Positions 18,737-27,617 of a stretch of DNA of 64,000 nucleotides are shown piece by piece. A model generated the notes under the pieces. That model saw only the letters and a program-made list of their open reading frames with translations. It was not told where the DNA came from and did not search any database. The position numbers were made by a program, and so were the translations under genes. Numbering within the stretch: position 1 is the first letter of the stretch; each line of letters starts with the position of its first letter. Origin of the DNA: Sphingomonas abaci (GTDB taxonomy: Bacteria > Pseudomonadota > Alphaproteobacteria > Sphingomonadales > Sphingomonadaceae). The stretch lies in the NCBI RefSeq assembly GCF_014199625.1, contig NZ_JACHNY010000001.1, positions 62,001 through 126,000 of the forward strand, in the 5' to 3' direction.

Positions 18737-20188
18737 TCAGAACGCCACCTGCGCACGTCCGATCACGGTCTGGCCATGATCCGTGCCGACCGTCGCCGGC
18801 AGCGGGTTGGTGATCGTCCAGTCGATCGCGTTCAGTTGCAGCCGGACGAAATTGTTGAGGTACCAGTTGACGCCCAGCGTTCCGGCGGTGCCGCGCCCGG
18901 CGGTGGGATTGTCGCTGTAGTCGATCGCCTCATAGCGCGCGGCCAGCTCGATCGCGCCGCTGCCCCCGCTGGTGAAGGGGCGCAGCACGCGCGGACGGCT
19001 CCAGACGCCGCCGCGCGTCAGATAGGGCGGCGTCTCGCCCGTCAGGAACCAGCCACCCTGCACCGCCCATGCCGACTGGCGGGTCGTGTCGCCGGCCGCG
19101 CTTTCGAGCCGACGCGCGCCGTATTCGCCGTAAGCCCACAGGGATTTGTGGAAGGTGCCGAGCTCGAACCCGTACCCGTCGCCCAGCCGCGCATTTCGGA
19201 ACGTGCCCGGCGAGACGCGCAGATTGTCGTTGAAGAAGCCACCGATCGCGATGCTGCGCGTCGGCCGGGTCACGTCGTCGGCCAGCCGTTCGTGGAACCC
19301 CCAGGCGCCCAGATGCACGATCCAGCGCGCGGTCTTCACCGGGTTCCAGTGGGCGCGGGCGCCGATCGTCAGGCCGTCGCCCGTCGTGCCGGGGTTGTTG
19401 ATGTCGTCGCCCGATACCTGCAGCCCCATGTGCCAGCCGTCGCCATACAGACGCGCCGCCGCGCCCAGCCCGAAGAAGCCGCGCACCGGGATGATCCCGG
19501 CCCCCACGACGTTGCGTTCCAGGAACGGGACCGAGATCGTGCCGCTCGACCCGTCGAGCCCGCGATCGTTCAGCCGGTTGCCCAGCGCGAACTCCGCCTG
19601 CTGACCCATGGAGCGCGTCGTCCATGCGAGATAGGCCGATTTGATCGCGACCTCGTTATCGGCGAAGTCGCCCTCCAGCAGATACGACAGGTGCCGGCCG
19701 ACCGAGCCCTCGAACCCCAGGCGCAGCGAGCGCGCCTGGGTCGCGGTCAGGTTGCGATCGGCGACCTTGCTGCCGGTCGTCGTCCCCCAGTCGATCAGGA
19801 TGCGCCCGCGCGGGCGGAAGGACAGCCTGCCGTCGGCGCTGGTGAATTCGGGGGTGCCCTTCGACCAGTCGACATGGACATTCTCCTTTTGCGCCTGTTC
19901 GATCCGCGCCAGCCGCGCGTCGAGCGACGGCGGATGTGCGTCGGAGGGAAGCGATTGCCCGAGCGGCGCGGGCGTGCGCTGTGGCGCGTTGGCCTGCGCG
20001 CTTTGTGGCGGGGCGGGCGCTGCCGTGGTCGCTCCGCCCTCCAATGCGGCCAGGCGCGCCTCCAGCCGCGCGATCTGCGCCTGCTGTGCCTCGACCAGCC
20101 GCGACAGGCGGGCGACATCGCCGGTGTCCTGCGCGGCGGCGGGCAGCGACGCGCACAGGCCCGCGACGAGCAGCGCTCCTCGATACAT
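18737..20188 (-). CDS. OprO/OprP-type outer-membrane porin
   Basis: A 483-residue protein; the ATG at 20188 begins signal peptide MYRGALLVAGLCASLPAAAQ. Residues ~22-50 (DVARLSRLVEAQQAQIARLE) form a short coiled coil typical of trimeric phosphate/pyrophosphate-selective porins. The barrel then carries FRPRGRILIDWGTTT, LRLGFEGSVGRHLSY and the family motif LNDRGLDGSSGT. It ends in a terminal Phe (GRAQVAF). It is paralogous to the porin at 45115-46629 (matching NDRG, HWNPVK and GVNWYLN blocks). Genomic context with an MFS symporter and binding protein suggests an anion or organic-acid channel rather than phosphate (inference). Confidence 0.88.
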   Translation of the reverse strand: MYRGALLVAGLCASLPAAAQDTGDVARLSRLVEAQQAQIARLEARLAALEGGATTAAPAPPQSAQANAPQRTPAPLGQSLPSDAHPPSLDARLARIEQAQKENVHVDWSKGTPEFTSADGRLSFRPRGRILIDWGTTTGSKVADRNLTATQARSLRLGFEGSVGRHLSYLLEGDFADNEVAIKSAYLAWTTRSMGQQAEFALGNRLNDRGLDGSSGTISVPFLERNVVGAGIIPVRGFFGLGAAARLYGDGWHMGLQVSGDDINNPGTTGDGLTIGARAHWNPVKTARWIVHLGAWGFHERLADDVTRPTRSIAIGGFFNDNLRVSPGTFRNARLGDGYGFELGTFHKSLWAYGEYGARRLESAAGDTTRQSAWAVQGGWFLTGETPPYLTRGGVWSRPRVLRPFTSGGSGAIELAARYEAIDYSDNPTAGRGTAGTLGVNWYLNNFVRLQLNAIDWTITNPLPATVGTDHGQTVIGRAQVAF

Positions 20189-20282
20189 GTCGGTATCCTC
20201 TCGGGCGAGCGGGCGCGGCTGCATGGCCGTCGCCTCGAAACGGGGCCGCCGGACGCCGTATCGGCGACCGGCGGCAGGGTGG

Positions 20283-21593
20283 TCAGGCGGCGGGTCGGCG
20301 CAGGCGCCCGCCGATCAGCAGCGCCAGCAGCGACAGCAGCGCGGCAGCTGCGCACCATGCGCCGGGGATCGCCTTGTCCCCAGTGGCGCCGATCAGCGCG
20401 GTGCTGATCGCAGGGGTGAACCCGCCGAAGATCGCCGTGGCCAGGCTGTACGCCAGGCTGAACCCGACCGTGCGGACGTGCGGCGGGATCGCCTCGGTCA
20501 AATAGACGATGAAGGCGCCGTTATAGGTGGCGTAGATGGCGGCAAGCAGCAGCTCGACCGTCAGCAGCCGCCCGAAACTGGGCGCGGCGACCAGCCAGCT
20601 CATCATCGGATAGGCGAGCACCGCCCCCAGCACCGTCGCGGTGATCAGCAGCGGTTTGCGGCCGACGCGGTCCGACAGCGCGCCCATCACCGGCAGCAGC
20701 ACGAAGTTGGTGAGGCCGACGCAGGCGGTGACGAACAGCGCCGAACCCGGCGTCAGCGCCAGCACCTTGTTGCCATAGGTCGGGGTGTAGGCGGTGATCA
20801 TGTAGAAGAAGACGGTCGTCATCACCGCCATCAGCGTGCCCTGCAGCACCACGCCCCAATTGCCGCCGATCGTGCGCATGATCTGGCCCAGGCTGGGGCG
20901 ATCCTTGCGCTTCAGAAAGACTTCGGTCTCTTCCATGTGGCGGCGGATGACGAACAGGAACGGGATCATCACGCAGCCGATGACGAACGGAATGCGCCAG
21001 CCCCAGGCCTGCATCGTCTCCGGCGACAGGCTGGTCGACACGATCAGCCCGATCAGCGCCGCGAACACCACCGCCGCCTGCTGGCTGGCCGACTGCCACG
21101 AGCAGAAGAAGCCCTTGCGATGGGGCGGTGCGATTTCGTTCAGATAGACCGACACGCCGCCGACCTCGACCCCCGCCGACAGCCCCTGCACCAGTCGCCC
21201 GAGCAGGATGATGATCGGCGCGGCGACGCCGATCTGCGCATAGGTCGGGGTGATCGCGATCGCGAGCGTGCCGAGCGCCATCAACCCCAGGGTCAACAGC
21301 AGCCCCTGCCGCCGCCCGTGCTTGTCGATATAGGCGCCCAGCACCAGCGCCCCGACCGGGCGCATCAAGAAGCCCGCGCCGAACGTCATCAACGTCAGCA
21401 TCAGCGAAGCGAACTCGCTGCCGGTCGGAAAGAACGCCTTGGCGATATAGGTGGCGTAATAGCCGAACACCATGAAGTCGAACATCTCCAGGAAGTTGCC
21501 GCTGGCAACGATGAAGATGGACTTGAAGGCCGAGCGTTTCCGCTCGGCGGAGAGCGGCGCGATGGCGTCGAGGGATGCGGTGGCAGCAGTCAT
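20283..21593 (-). CDS. MFS transporter of the metabolite:H+ symporter (citrate/ketoglutarate) type
   Basis: A 436-residue inner-membrane carrier with 12 predicted membrane segments. The ATG at 21593 overlaps the stop of the upstream binding-protein gene (ATGA); open frame further upstream lies inside that gene and is not used. Signature features are SGNFLEMFDFMVFGYYATYI in TM1, the MFS loop GAYIDKHGRRQGLLL after TM2, RLVQGLSAGVEVGG in TM4 and the second-half loop GALSDRVGRKPLL. These match the metabolite:H+ symporter subfamily that takes up citrate, tricarballylate or alpha-ketoglutarate. Position between a porin and a binding protein suggests a complete uptake path for one organic acid. Confidence 0.9.
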   Translation of the reverse strand: MTAATASLDAIAPLSAERKRSAFKSIFIVASGNFLEMFDFMVFGYYATYIAKAFFPTGSEFASLMLTLMTFGAGFLMRPVGALVLGAYIDKHGRRQGLLLTLGLMALGTLAIAITPTYAQIGVAAPIIILLGRLVQGLSAGVEVGGVSVYLNEIAPPHRKGFFCSWQSASQQAAVVFAALIGLIVSTSLSPETMQAWGWRIPFVIGCVMIPFLFVIRRHMEETEVFLKRKDRPSLGQIMRTIGGNWGVVLQGTLMAVMTTVFFYMITAYTPTYGNKVLALTPGSALFVTACVGLTNFVLLPVMGALSDRVGRKPLLITATVLGAVLAYPMMSWLVAAPSFGRLLTVELLLAAIYATYNGAFIVYLTEAIPPHVRTVGFSLAYSLATAIFGGFTPAISTALIGATGDKAIPGAWCAAAALLSLLALLIGGRLRRPAA

Positions 21594-22423
21594 GGCTGGG
21601 CCTTTTGCGATGCGGGTTCCAGTCCGCTGGCGCGGATGATCGGATAGGCTTTGGGGGACGCGAGATAGGCGATCAGCGCGCGGGCCTCGACCTGATGCGG
21701 CGAGTAGGCGACGACCCCTGCGGAGAAGGGCGTGACCTTCTGGAGCGATTCCGGGACCAGTCCCAGGATGCGGATGCCCTTGACCGGCTTCAATTCGCTG
21801 AGCTGCTGGAAGCCGATCTCGGCCTTGCCCTCCGCGACGATCCGCCCCACCGGGGTAGCGGGGATCATCTTGCCCTTGGCCCGGACCTGGTCGGCGACGC
21901 CGAGCCGGTCGAGCATCGTCGACTGGATATAGACGCCCGACGCACTGTCCGACCACGCGACCGACTTGGCATTGAGCAACGTGGCCTTCAGCGCTTCGGG
22001 GGTCGCGATATCGACGACCGGAGCGCCGACCTTCACCGCCGCGGCGATCTTCGACAATCCCAGGTCGGTGACGGTCGAGGGCGCGACCAGCTGCTGCGCG
22101 GCGAGCCTGTCGAGCCCGCTGCGCGCGAGGATCACGACATCGGCATCCTCATGCCGCGCCAGCCGCTGCGGGATCGCTTGCGGCGTCTCCCCCATCGACG
22201 GCCCATGTTCGGTGACGATGCGGATGCCGGTGTCGCGGCGGTAGCGATCGGCCAGCGCCTCGAACGCGGCGTTGAATCCGCCCGAGGTGACGACATGCAG
22301 TTCGCGGACCGCGGCCGGCCTGGTCTCGCGCGCCGGCGCAGGCGCGGCCAGCAGCCCGATGCCGAACATCAGGCCAAGACCCAGCGCGCGGCGCCGTGTC
22401 GGTGATCGTGGTGGGGGTTCCAT
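21590..22423 (-). CDS. Periplasmic substrate-binding protein, orphan (ModA/SBP_bac_11-like)
   Basis: A 277-residue exported protein. The ATG at 22423 follows GAGAGG and starts a twin-Arg-containing leader (SPTRRRALGLGLMFGIGLLA). The type-II binding fold is visible in ELHVVTSGGFNAAFEALADR, DADVVILARSGLDRLAAQ, SVAWSDSASGVYIQSTM and a final YLASPKAYPIIRASGLEP. These match molybdate-ABC-like binding proteins. No permease or ATPase gene is nearby; it is instead translationally coupled to the MFS carrier. Proteins of this group linked to secondary carriers probably bind organic anions rather than molybdate (inference). The divergent gene is a DctA-type carrier. Confidence 0.8.
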   Translation of the reverse strand: MEPPPRSPTRRRALGLGLMFGIGLLAAPAPARETRPAAVRELHVVTSGGFNAAFEALADRYRRDTGIRIVTEHGPSMGETPQAIPQRLARHEDADVVILARSGLDRLAAQQLVAPSTVTDLGLSKIAAAVKVGAPVVDIATPEALKATLLNAKSVAWSDSASGVYIQSTMLDRLGVADQVRAKGKMIPATPVGRIVAEGKAEIGFQQLSELKPVKGIRILGLVPESLQKVTPFSAGVVAYSPHQVEARALIAYLASPKAYPIIRASGLEPASQKAQP

Positions 22424-22549
22424 GCAAACCTCTCTCCGTCCCGCTCGTCGGCGGTTTTCCGTCCGGCAAAAGGCTTGAGCCGCCGTGCCGCTCAGGGCAG
22501 TAGACAGCACTCAGCACCAATCGATCAAATGCAATGATCGGTGTGCCTG

Positions 22550-22564
22550 ATGCGTGCGGCGCAT
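22550..22564. promoter_or_regulatory. Candidate LysR-type operator (T-N11-A dyad)
   Basis: ATGCG TGCGG CGCAT is a perfect 5-5-5 inverted repeat fitting the T-N11-A rule for LysR-family binding sites. It lies between the divergent binding-protein and dicarboxylate-carrier genes, 19 bases before the carrier start. An imperfect dyad (CACCAATCGAT ... ATGATCGGTG) sits just upstream at about 22515-22543. The LysR regulator at 23798-24700 is the obvious candidate ligand (inference). Confidence 0.35.
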
Positions 22565-22582
22565 AAGTAGAAGGAAAACTGA

Positions 22583-23842
22583 TTGCGGGCGTTCCGTCGG
22601 CTATACGTCCAGATGCTGCTCGGCATCCTCGCCGGGACCGCAATCGGCTATGCCGCGCCGGCGTTCGGGCGCGACCTGGGTCCGCTCGGTATCGCCTTCG
22701 TCAAGGCGATGCGAATGATGGTGCCGCCGGTGCTGTTCTGCACCATCGTCGAGGGCATCGTCCGCCACGGCGCGGCGCGCGACACCGGCACGACCGTTGT
22801 CCGCAGCCTCGTCGTCTTCCTGCTGATCACCGTCGCGGCGCTGGCGATTGGGCTGACCGCAGCCTTGCTGCTGCGGCCGGGCGACGGGCTGCCGCTACCG
22901 GCCTTTGGCGCGGCGGCGGCCGAGGTGGAGCGGCAATTGGCCGGGCGGCACGTCACCGGCGCGGGCGACTTCCTGATTCGCATGGTGCCGGAGACGCTGT
23001 TCTCCGCCTTCACGGCCGGGGACGTCCTGCCGGTGCTGTTCGTCGCCGGGCTGGTCGGGTTCGGCCTGATCAGGATCGGCGAGGCGGGTGCGCCGATTGT
23101 CCGCGCCATCGAGGCGCTGACCCGGCTTCAGTTCGCGATCTTCGGTTTCCTGATCCGGGCCGCGCCGGTCGGCGCCTTTGGTGCGATCGCCTATACGATC
23201 GGGACCTATGGTCTCGCCTTCATCGGCTCGCTCGGGCTGCTCGCCGCAACCCTGGCGCTGGGGTGTGGCATTCTGATCGGGGCGCTGGTGACGACCGTAT
23301 GGCTGACGACCGGTCTAGGCGCGGGGCGAATGTTGCGCGTTTTCCGCGACGAGATCCTGATCGTGCTCGGCACCGCCTCCACCGAGGTCGTGTTGCCGCG
23401 ATTGATCGTGAAGCTGGAGGCGCTGGGCTGCCCGCGCAGCATCGTCGGGCTCACCGTGCCGCTCGGTTATTCGCTGAACCTGGCCGGGACCGCCGTCTAT
23501 CTGATCGTCGCGACGATGTTCCTGGCGGAGGCGCTGGGCATCGCCCTGCCGCCGGCGCGGATCGGCGTCTTCCTGCTGGTGATGCTGGTCACGTCCAAGG
23601 CCGCGGCGGGCGTGACCGGCAGCGGCTTCTCGGCGTTGTTGCTCACCCTGTCGCTGCTGCCGGACATCCCGGTCGGCGCGGCGGCGATGCTGATCGCCAT
23701 CGACCGCTTCCTGTCGGAAATCCGCGCCCTGACCAGCGCCACCGCGAACGTCACCGCGTCGCTGCTCGTGTCGCGGTGGAGTGGCGCGACACTGGCGTCA
23801 GCGGTCGACCCAGGCCGCGGCGAGCAGCGCCATCAGGCGTGA
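22583..23842 (+). CDS. Dicarboxylate/amino acid:cation symporter (DctA/GltP family)
   Basis: A 419-residue inner-membrane carrier of the DAACS family. It appears to start with TTG at 22583, with AGAAGGA about 8 bases upstream; no ATG start fits as well. Family features: RLYVQMLLGILAGTAIGY in TM1, MMVPPVLFCTIVEGI in TM2, the Ser-rich hairpin region as LGTASTEVVLPRLI, VPLGYSLNLAGTAVYL, and SKAAAGVTGSGF, corresponding to HP2. Substrates are C4-dicarboxylates or acidic amino acids. It is divergent from the MFS/binding-protein/porin unit. Its last 45 bases overlap the end of the convergent LysR gene. Confidence 0.9.
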   Translation: MRAFRRLYVQMLLGILAGTAIGYAAPAFGRDLGPLGIAFVKAMRMMVPPVLFCTIVEGIVRHGAARDTGTTVVRSLVVFLLITVAALAIGLTAALLLRPGDGLPLPAFGAAAAEVERQLAGRHVTGAGDFLIRMVPETLFSAFTAGDVLPVLFVAGLVGFGLIRIGEAGAPIVRAIEALTRLQFAIFGFLIRAAPVGAFGAIAYTIGTYGLAFIGSLGLLAATLALGCGILIGALVTTVWLTTGLGAGRMLRVFRDEILIVLGTASTEVVLPRLIVKLEALGCPRSIVGLTVPLGYSLNLAGTAVYLIVATMFLAEALGIALPPARIGVFLLVMLVTSKAAAGVTGSGFSALLLTLSLLPDIPVGAAAMLIAIDRFLSEIRALTSATANVTASLLVSRWSGATLASAVDPGRGEQRHQA

Positions 23843-24700
23843 CGCGGTCGGCGACAGGGTCGCCGAGCTCCGGCGCAGCACCCCGATCGTGCGCACGATC
23901 CCGGCGCCGCGCAACGGCCGCCACAGCAGATCGCGCGCGTCCGGCCCCATGCAGGCGAGGCGCGGCAGCACCGATGGCCCCAGCCCCGCCTGCACCAGCG
24001 CCAGCGCCGAGGTCAGCCGCGTGACCTCGTAGAACCAGCGCAGCTCGATTCCCGCGCGCGTCAGACCGGCGTCGAGCGCAGTGCGATTGCCGCTGCCCAT
24101 ATGAACGGTCACCAGCCGCAATCCCGTCAGGTCGGCCCAGGACGGGTCGGGCAACTCGGCCAGCGGATCGTCGCGCCGGCACACCAGGCCATAGGGGTCA
24201 TCGGTCAGCGGCTCGAACGACAGGTCGCCGTCCGACGTGACCGGCAGGCTGATCGCGAACTCCGCCTCCCCGGTCCGCACCGCCTCCGCGCATTCGGTCG
24301 CCGACAGGTCGAGCACGCGGACCCGCACGTTGCGATATTCGCGCCCGAATTGTTCGAGCACATCGGGCAGGAAGCGCACCGTCGCGCTGGGGATGCTGGC
24401 CACCGTCAACCGCCCCGCCTGCCGCTCGCCCAGCGCCATCATCCCCAGCAACGAGCTGTCGATCTCCTCGATCAACCGCCGCAGCAGCGGGACGATCTCC
24501 TGCCCCGCCGGGGTCAGCCGCACGCTCCGCGTCGTACGCTCCAGCAAGGCCGTGCCCACCGTCGCCTCCAGCTTCTGGACGCGGCGACTCAGCGCGGGTT
24601 GCGACAGGTTGAGCTGTTCGGCCGCGCGCAGGAAGCTCTTGCCATCCGCCACCGCGATGATGGCGCGAAGGTCCAGGAGTTCGCAGTTGAGCGGTACCAT
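23798..24700 (-). CDS. LysR family transcriptional regulator
   Basis: A 300-residue regulator; the ATG at 24700 is preferred over one at 24781 since MVPLNCELLDLRAIIAVAD is the normal N-terminus. The winged HTH is canonical: SFLRAAEQLNLSQPALSRRV followed by LEATVGTALLERTTRSVRLT. The effector domain runs from ~90 to 295 (GRLTVASIPSATVRFLP, VQAGLGPSVLPRLA). It is convergent with the DctA-like gene, and their coding 3' ends overlap by 45 bp. It most likely regulates the carrier genes upstream through the dyad near 22550 and responds to an organic acid (inference). Confidence 0.92.
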   Translation of the reverse strand: MVPLNCELLDLRAIIAVADGKSFLRAAEQLNLSQPALSRRVQKLEATVGTALLERTTRSVRLTPAGQEIVPLLRRLIEEIDSSLLGMMALGERQAGRLTVASIPSATVRFLPDVLEQFGREYRNVRVRVLDLSATECAEAVRTGEAEFAISLPVTSDGDLSFEPLTDDPYGLVCRRDDPLAELPDPSWADLTGLRLVTVHMGSGNRTALDAGLTRAGIELRWFYEVTRLTSALALVQAGLGPSVLPRLACMGPDARDLLWRPLRGAGIVRTIGVLRRSSATLSPTASRLMALLAAAWVDR

Positions 24701-25220
24701 GCGCGAACCGGTACCAACAGGTCGGCTGATTGGCGAGCGTGGTTTCGCGGCGAGCGGGCATGAGGCCCCTACTCCGGTCACGCCAGTTCAAGCCATTTCA
24801 CGGTGGGATGGTTCGGCCCCGGACGACGACGCACCGCGATCCCGCCGCCCGGCATGGCCGGCCCTCCCTGCCAGCCTAACCAACTGTCGCCGTATGCACC
24901 GTCCCGTACGCCTGCGCCTCCCATTTTCGATCCGTCGACCGAATAGCTGGACTGGGAAATGAAGTCTTGCTCATATGCGCGAAAGACAGGGGGGCGTCAT
25001 CTTCCGGACAGCCGACAAACAGTGCCGCCGGACCGATGGGATCATGGCCCAGGCCCGACGCGGGTCGAGGGTTGAACCGGCATTCCCGCAGCGGCGCAGA
25101 CTGACACTAAACCATTCTAAAGCATTGTTGTTTATAGTCTTTTCGATCGTTTCGTGACAGAATGCCGAGGCAATGGGCAGGGATCGACGGACCGGGGGCG
25201 CGTTCGATGCAGGAGCAGGC
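24701..25220. other. Intergenic region without a recognisable gene
   Basis: About 520 bases between the LysR start and the first GGDEF-EAL gene. No frame shows convincing coding character on either strand. The right half contains a clearly AT-richer patch around 25105-25150 (including CATTCTAAAGCATTG and TTGTTTATAGTC), which is the best place for the promoter of the downstream gene. No terminator-like hairpin with a T run was seen. Confidence 0.5.
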
Positions 25221-27371
25221 ATGACGTACGATGTCGCGCCTGGGCGGCCGGCCGCGTCCGGTATTCTGCTGGATGTGCTGGCAGCGGCAAGGCGGGAGGC
25301 GGATCACTACCGCACCAGTGTGGAGATGGCCCGCCATATCAGCTGGAGTGCGGACGCCAGCGGCGCCATCCGTACGGTCAGTACCCGATGGACGGAGGTC
25401 ACCGGCATCGATGTCAGCAAGGCGCTGGATAACGGCTGGCTGGAGGCCGTTCATCCCGACGATGTGGAGCGGACCCTGCGAGCGTGGCGGCTGGCGCTGG
25501 AGACGGCTTCGTCGGTCGATGTCGATTATCGGTTGCGCACGCCGAGCGGCGACTGCTGGTTCCGGTCATGTGCATCACCCCAGCTCGATGAAGACGGAGC
25601 GGTGCTGGCCTGGTTCGGCACGTTGGAGAATATCGACGATCGCAAGCGCGCCGAGCATGCGCTGTCGGCAAGCGAGGAGCGCTTTCGCCTGGCTGCGGAA
25701 GCGGCGGGCGTCGGTATCTGGGACTATGACGCCCTGCTCGGCCGTCGCCTATGGTCGGACGTCTTCCGCGCCATGCTCGGTCTCGATCCGGACGTGCCGG
25801 CCGAGCCCGCCACCGCGCTCGCTCTGGTCGTTCCGGAGGACCGGCCCATGCTGCAGCAGCTCGTCGACTCCATCAACGCTGGCGACACCCACCCGCGCTT
25901 CGAACTGACGGTTCGCATCCGGCGGGACGACGATGGCGCACTGCGCTGGATGCAGACCAGTGGCTGGAAGGTCGAGGCGGCCAACGGGCGGATCGAGCGC
26001 GTCCTGGTCACCGTCCGGGACGTGACCGAACAGCTCACCGCCGAGCAGCGGGTCCGCTGGGCGGCAGAGCACGACCCGCTGACCGGGCTCGTCAACCGCG
26101 CCGCCTTCAACCGCCTGCTCGAGGAGGCCATCGCGCGGGCGGGTCGGTCGGGCGGATCGGTGCTCACGCTGGCACTGTTCGACGTCGACCATCTCAAGGA
26201 AACCAACGACACGATCGGGCACGACGCCGGCGACGCGCTGCTCTGCACCGTTGCCACGCGGCTCGCGCAAGCCCTGGGCGACGACGTCGTCGTGGCGCGC
26301 CTGGGCGGGGACGAGTTTGCCGCGATCATCGAGACCTGGCCCGAGGCGATGGCGGAGGCACGCCTCCGCCATGCCTTGCGCGCGTTGCGCGAGCCGGTCG
26401 TGGCCGACACGATCACGCTCGACTGCCAGGCCACGGTGGGCCTTTCCGCCTATCCGCATGATGGGCGGAGCGCCCTTGACCTGTTGAAGACGGCCGATCT
26501 CGCCCTCTACGCTGGCAAGGCGACCGCACGGGGGGAAGTCTCGCGCTTCCGACCTGAGATGCGAGCGCGCATGCAGCGCCGGACATCGATGCTCTCGGTC
26601 GCGCGAATGGTCGCGCGCGACAACCGCGTGATGCCCTTTTACCAACCGAAGGTCAGGCTGAGCGACGGCGCGCTGTCCGGGTTCGAGGCGCTGCTGCGCT
26701 GGCGGCATGATACGCTCGGCGTCCAGGGGCCCGACACGATCGCCGCCGCCTTCGACGACCTCACCACGGCGGTTCCGCTCGGCGAGCGCATGCTCGAACG
26801 GATCTGCGCGGATCTCACCCGCTGGCGCGACGATGGCTTGGCGCTCACGCGCGTGGCGTTGAACCTGTCCCCGGCAGAGTTCCGACGCGACGACCTGTTC
26901 GACCGCATCATGGGGCAACTCCATCGCCACGCGCTGCCCGCCGAGCTGCTGGAGCTCGAAGTGACCGAGACGGTGTTCCTCGGCCGCGGGGCGGAAACCG
27001 TAGGAGAGACACTGGCGGCCTTCCACCACGCCGGCGTCACCGTCGCCCTCGACGATTTCGGCACCGGCTACGCATCGCTCAAACATCTGAGGGAATATCC
27101 CGTCGACGTCATCAAGATCGACCGCAGCTTCGTCGCAGACCTGCTGACCGACCCCGGGGATGCCGCCATCGTCGACGCGATCCTGGGACTGGCAAAGCAG
27201 CTTGGCATCGCGGTGGTCGCCGAGGGCGTCGAAACCGCCGAGCAAGCGGCCTATCTGCTCACCCGGCGCTGCAGCCATGCGCAAGGCTATCTGTTCGGCA
27301 GGCCCATGCCGGCGGAGGACGCCAGGGCCCTCCTGGCTGCGGACGCGGCGAGGCGCGTCGAGCACGGTTAG
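25221..27371 (+). CDS. PAS-PAS-GGDEF-EAL cyclic-di-GMP signalling protein
   Basis: A 716-residue soluble protein. The ATG at 25221 has AGGAG 7 bases upstream; an alternative ATG at 25173 would add 16 residues. Two PAS folds of the PAS_3 type come first (~35-145 with HISWSADASGAIRTVS and WLEAVHPDD; ~155-270 with GIWDYDALLGRRLWSD). The GGDEF domain carries intact LGGDEF near residues 361-366, and DPLTGLVNRAAFN. The EAL domain has FEALLRWRH near 488, DDFGTGYASLKHL and VVAEGVETAEQ. All catalytic motifs are present, so it could be bifunctional in making and degrading c-di-GMP. No transmembrane segment is seen. Confidence 0.92.
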   Translation: MTYDVAPGRPAASGILLDVLAAARREADHYRTSVEMARHISWSADASGAIRTVSTRWTEVTGIDVSKALDNGWLEAVHPDDVERTLRAWRLALETASSVDVDYRLRTPSGDCWFRSCASPQLDEDGAVLAWFGTLENIDDRKRAEHALSASEERFRLAAEAAGVGIWDYDALLGRRLWSDVFRAMLGLDPDVPAEPATALALVVPEDRPMLQQLVDSINAGDTHPRFELTVRIRRDDDGALRWMQTSGWKVEAANGRIERVLVTVRDVTEQLTAEQRVRWAAEHDPLTGLVNRAAFNRLLEEAIARAGRSGGSVLTLALFDVDHLKETNDTIGHDAGDALLCTVATRLAQALGDDVVVARLGGDEFAAIIETWPEAMAEARLRHALRALREPVVADTITLDCQATVGLSAYPHDGRSALDLLKTADLALYAGKATARGEVSRFRPEMRARMQRRTSMLSVARMVARDNRVMPFYQPKVRLSDGALSGFEALLRWRHDTLGVQGPDTIAAAFDDLTTAVPLGERMLERICADLTRWRDDGLALTRVALNLSPAEFRRDDLFDRIMGQLHRHALPAELLELEVTETVFLGRGAETVGETLAAFHHAGVTVALDDFGTGYASLKHLREYPVDVIKIDRSFVADLLTDPGDAAIVDAILGLAKQLGIAVVAEGVETAEQAAYLLTRRCSHAQGYLFGRPMPAEDARALLAADAARRVEHG

Positions 27372-27617
27372 GATTGCGGCGCTCTGGCGTACAGGTCGGA
27401 AGCCGGCTGGCAGCGTTCCGCATCGTGGCGACGCCCCATGGCCGCCCGGGCGCCATCGGCATGATCGGTCGCGCCGCGACGTCGTTCGCGGACTGCATGG
27501 GACGGTGAGCACGCCGGCGGTGACGGTCACGCACGAGATTGGGAAAGCGTGCAGCGCGGTTGCGCTCGACGGGTTCGGTCCGCATCATCGGCAGCGACAA
27601 GAACAGGCGGGGATGCG

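Noticed and set aside
17468..20407. Very long plus-strand open frame (about 980 codons) opposite the M28 peptidase and porin genes
   Set aside because: Its translation is Arg/Gly/Ala-rich with no domain, and it lies antisense to two clearly recognised genes. It is a shadow frame created by high GC.
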